In this document: piece by piece, positions 20,933 to 21,990 of the stretch
How the letters are laid out: each line of letters opens with the position of its first letter
How positions within the stretch are numbered: position 1 is the stretch's first letter
Source of the DNA: a virus
Strand: one strand, 5' to 3'
DNA: 21,990 nucleotides
Virus record (IMG/VR): IMGVR_UViG_3300027851_000137
Coordinates: 1 to 21,990 of that record
Position numbers and translations under genes: made by a program
Notes under the pieces: generated by a model
The model's input: the letters and a program-made list of their open reading frames with translations, nothing else
The model's database searches: none
What the model was told of the DNA's origin: nothing

Positions 20933-20993
20933 AGTCATCTCCGAATAATATCGAAAATCAAAAACCCATCGTCATTGACGAGGAGATCAAGCC

Positions 20994-21368
20994 ATGAGCG
21001 ACAAGCCCGTCATCAATCTAACCAACGCTGCCGCGAATCGTCTCGCGCAGCTCGCAAATACGAACGGTCTGATTAAAATCCTCGACGATGTTTATCGCAT
21101 CGGGGCGTTCAACGAAGATCACTTCTGCGATATTCCGAAGTCGCCAACCCCTGTTCTATCGTCGGCGCCAATCGAAGAACAAATGGCGTGGATGGATGCG
21201 ATGAAAGCATGGGCGAAAGCGCCATTCCCGCCGATTATCACCACGCATAAGCGAGTCGACAGTATCAAGTTACTTTTGAAGTCTGCTGTTGAAAACGGAG
21301 TCATGGGCGGCAGCGGACCCGATCGTCTGCTCCTCGCCGCCTTCAACCTCAAGCCCTCAGACGAGTAA
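20994..21368 (+). CDS. Hypothetical protein, 124 aa
   Basis: A GAGGAG Shine-Dalgarno lies about eight bases before ATG 20994. Product MSDKPVINLTNAAANRLAQL… is mostly helical with a Pro-rich middle (FCDIPKSPTPVLSSAPIEEQ, about residues 44-63) and WAKAPFPPIITTHKRVDSIK. No enzyme or membrane motif recognised. It stands between the fibre genes and the likely lysis genes. Confidence 0.6.
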   Translation: MSDKPVINLTNAAANRLAQLANTNGLIKILDDVYRIGAFNEDHFCDIPKSPTPVLSSAPIEEQMAWMDAMKAWAKAPFPPIITTHKRVDSIKLLLKSAVENGVMGGSGPDRLLLAAFNLKPSDE

Positions 21369-21373
21369 GTCCC

Positions 21374-21850
21374 GTGGTAGACCCATTCATCGTCATCCTC
21401 GGAGCGGTCGCGGCTGCCGCTGCAGATCCTCTAACCACCCTCGATATCACTATCGTCAGCGCTATTGTGCTTGCTCTCGCAGCCGCTGTCACCTCGTTAT
21501 GGTTAGCGTTCAAAGCTCGCGCTGATCGTGTTGAGGCCGCACAGAAGGACCTCGTCGACAGGATCCGCAAGCTTGAAGAGGATCGGCTAACTGAGGTCAA
21601 GGAGTACGCTCGCAAGAGCGAAGAGACGAACAAGCGTGTGCTTGCCGTATTTGGCAACGTCGTCGACGCTCTTCGCAATCTCACCGAAACCATGAGCGAA
21701 TGGAATAAGCGTCCATGCATCGCCGATGCGGTCGACGCGCAGGGAAAGAAATTACATCCTACGCCAGTTCCGGAAGTGAAGACTGAGGTTCTTCTGAGAC
21801 ACGACGAGCGTGTTCGGAAACATCAGCAGGAAGAGAGCGCAGGACCGTGA
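21374..21850 (+). CDS. Membrane-anchored coiled-coil protein, candidate lysis component
   Basis: A 158-residue product starting at GTG 21374 with no clear SD. Two hydrophobic stretches (FIVILGAVAAAA at residues 5-16 and VSAIVLALAAAVTSLWLAF at about 29-47) precede a charged coiled coil (VEAAQKDLVDRIRKLEEDRL, about residues 53-72, continuing to 95). The stop overlaps the start of a lipoprotein gene. An inner-membrane coiled-coil protein next to a lipoprotein is the i-spanin/o-spanin layout of Rz/Rz1, which fuses inner and outer membranes during lysis. It could instead be a holin or XhlA-like anchor. No endolysin is visible. Confidence 0.5.
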   Translation: MVDPFIVILGAVAAAAADPLTTLDITIVSAIVLALAAAVTSLWLAFKARADRVEAAQKDLVDRIRKLEEDRLTEVKEYARKSEETNKRVLAVFGNVVDALRNLTETMSEWNKRPCIADAVDAQGKKLHPTPVPEVKTEVLLRHDERVRKHQQEESAGP

Positions 21851-21990
21851 TCAAGCTCGAATATTTTCTTGTCGTAATATTCGTGCTGGCGCTGTTCGGC
21901 TGCGGCGAGAAACCGCCGCCTCGCGATGTACAGCTTGAGAAGCCGAAAGCGGAGAAACCTATCGATTCGTCGCCAGTCGACAAGGCCAAG
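21847..21990 (+). CDS. Partial lipoprotein gene, candidate o-spanin
   Basis: A GTG start (21847) overlaps the preceding stop (GTGA). The 48 visible residues start MIKLEYFLVVIFVLALFGCG with a signal peptide and lipobox LFGC (Cys19), then a Pro/Lys-rich chain (PPPRDVQLEKPKAEKP). Small proline-rich lipoproteins following a membrane coiled-coil protein are typical of Rz1-type o-spanins. The gene is cut by the window edge; a longer different lipoprotein is possible. Confidence 0.6.
   Translation, partial: MIKLEYFLVVIFVLALFGCGEKPPPRDVQLEKPKAEKPIDSSPVDKAK

Overview
This window is part of a double-stranded DNA tailed bacteriophage or prophage. It holds a prim-pol/helicase replication gene, terminase subunits of the lambda gpA/Nu1 type, a portal, a prohead protease with an internal scaffold start, a decoration protein, a major capsid protein, a tail-fibre-like protein and a probable lysis edge. 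No rRNA, tRNA, CRISPR array, integrase, transposase or bacterial housekeeping gene is visible. The host cannot be named from the sequence. Coding DNA is GC-rich with ordinary Shine-Dalgarno (SD) signals, which suggests a GC-rich Gram-negative host; the lipoprotein at the right edge agrees with this. Whether the phage is temperate is not decidable here.

Layout. (1) Positions 1-3793, minus strand: a tightly packed operon of about a dozen small genes, read from a ribbon-helix-helix (RHH) gene at 3793 towards position 1. Most neighbours overlap by 1-4 bases (ATGA/GTGA), and several genes are very short or start with GTG. Recognisable members are two RHH proteins, a DUF7352-like protein, a DUF115/MptE-like protein and a Lar-like zinc protein. 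(2) 3794-3968: divergent control region with three phased 9-bp repeats over the RHH promoter and a strong hairpin. (3) 3969-6383, plus strand: a prim-pol plus VapE/SF3-like helicase. (4) 6384-7020: non-coding, repeat-rich and partly AT-rich, with a 14-G tract directly behind a good SD and start codon; candidate replication origin. (5) 7021-9384, minus strand: nine small genes of unknown function from one consensus promoter, ending in a strong intrinsic terminator. (6) 9421-9731: AT-rich divergent control region with phased ATTAATCAG repeats and a GC-rich block where a cos site could lie. (7) 9732-21990, plus strand: late genes in the order TerS, TerL, HNH endonuclease, small connector-position protein, portal, protease/scaffold, decoration, major capsid, small accessory protein, tail fibre, two unknowns, a membrane coiled-coil protein and a lipoprotein cut by the window edge.

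The two minus-strand arms probably act early (takeover, regulation, anti-restriction). The primase-helicase copies the genome, and the plus-strand block packages DNA and builds the head. Head-completion and tail-tube genes are not found between the capsid and the fibre gene, so they must lie outside the window or be unrecognised. Several real genes were found only by following stop-start overlaps and SDs (1-65, 621-800, 8648-8737, nested 15493-15936, 21847-21990).
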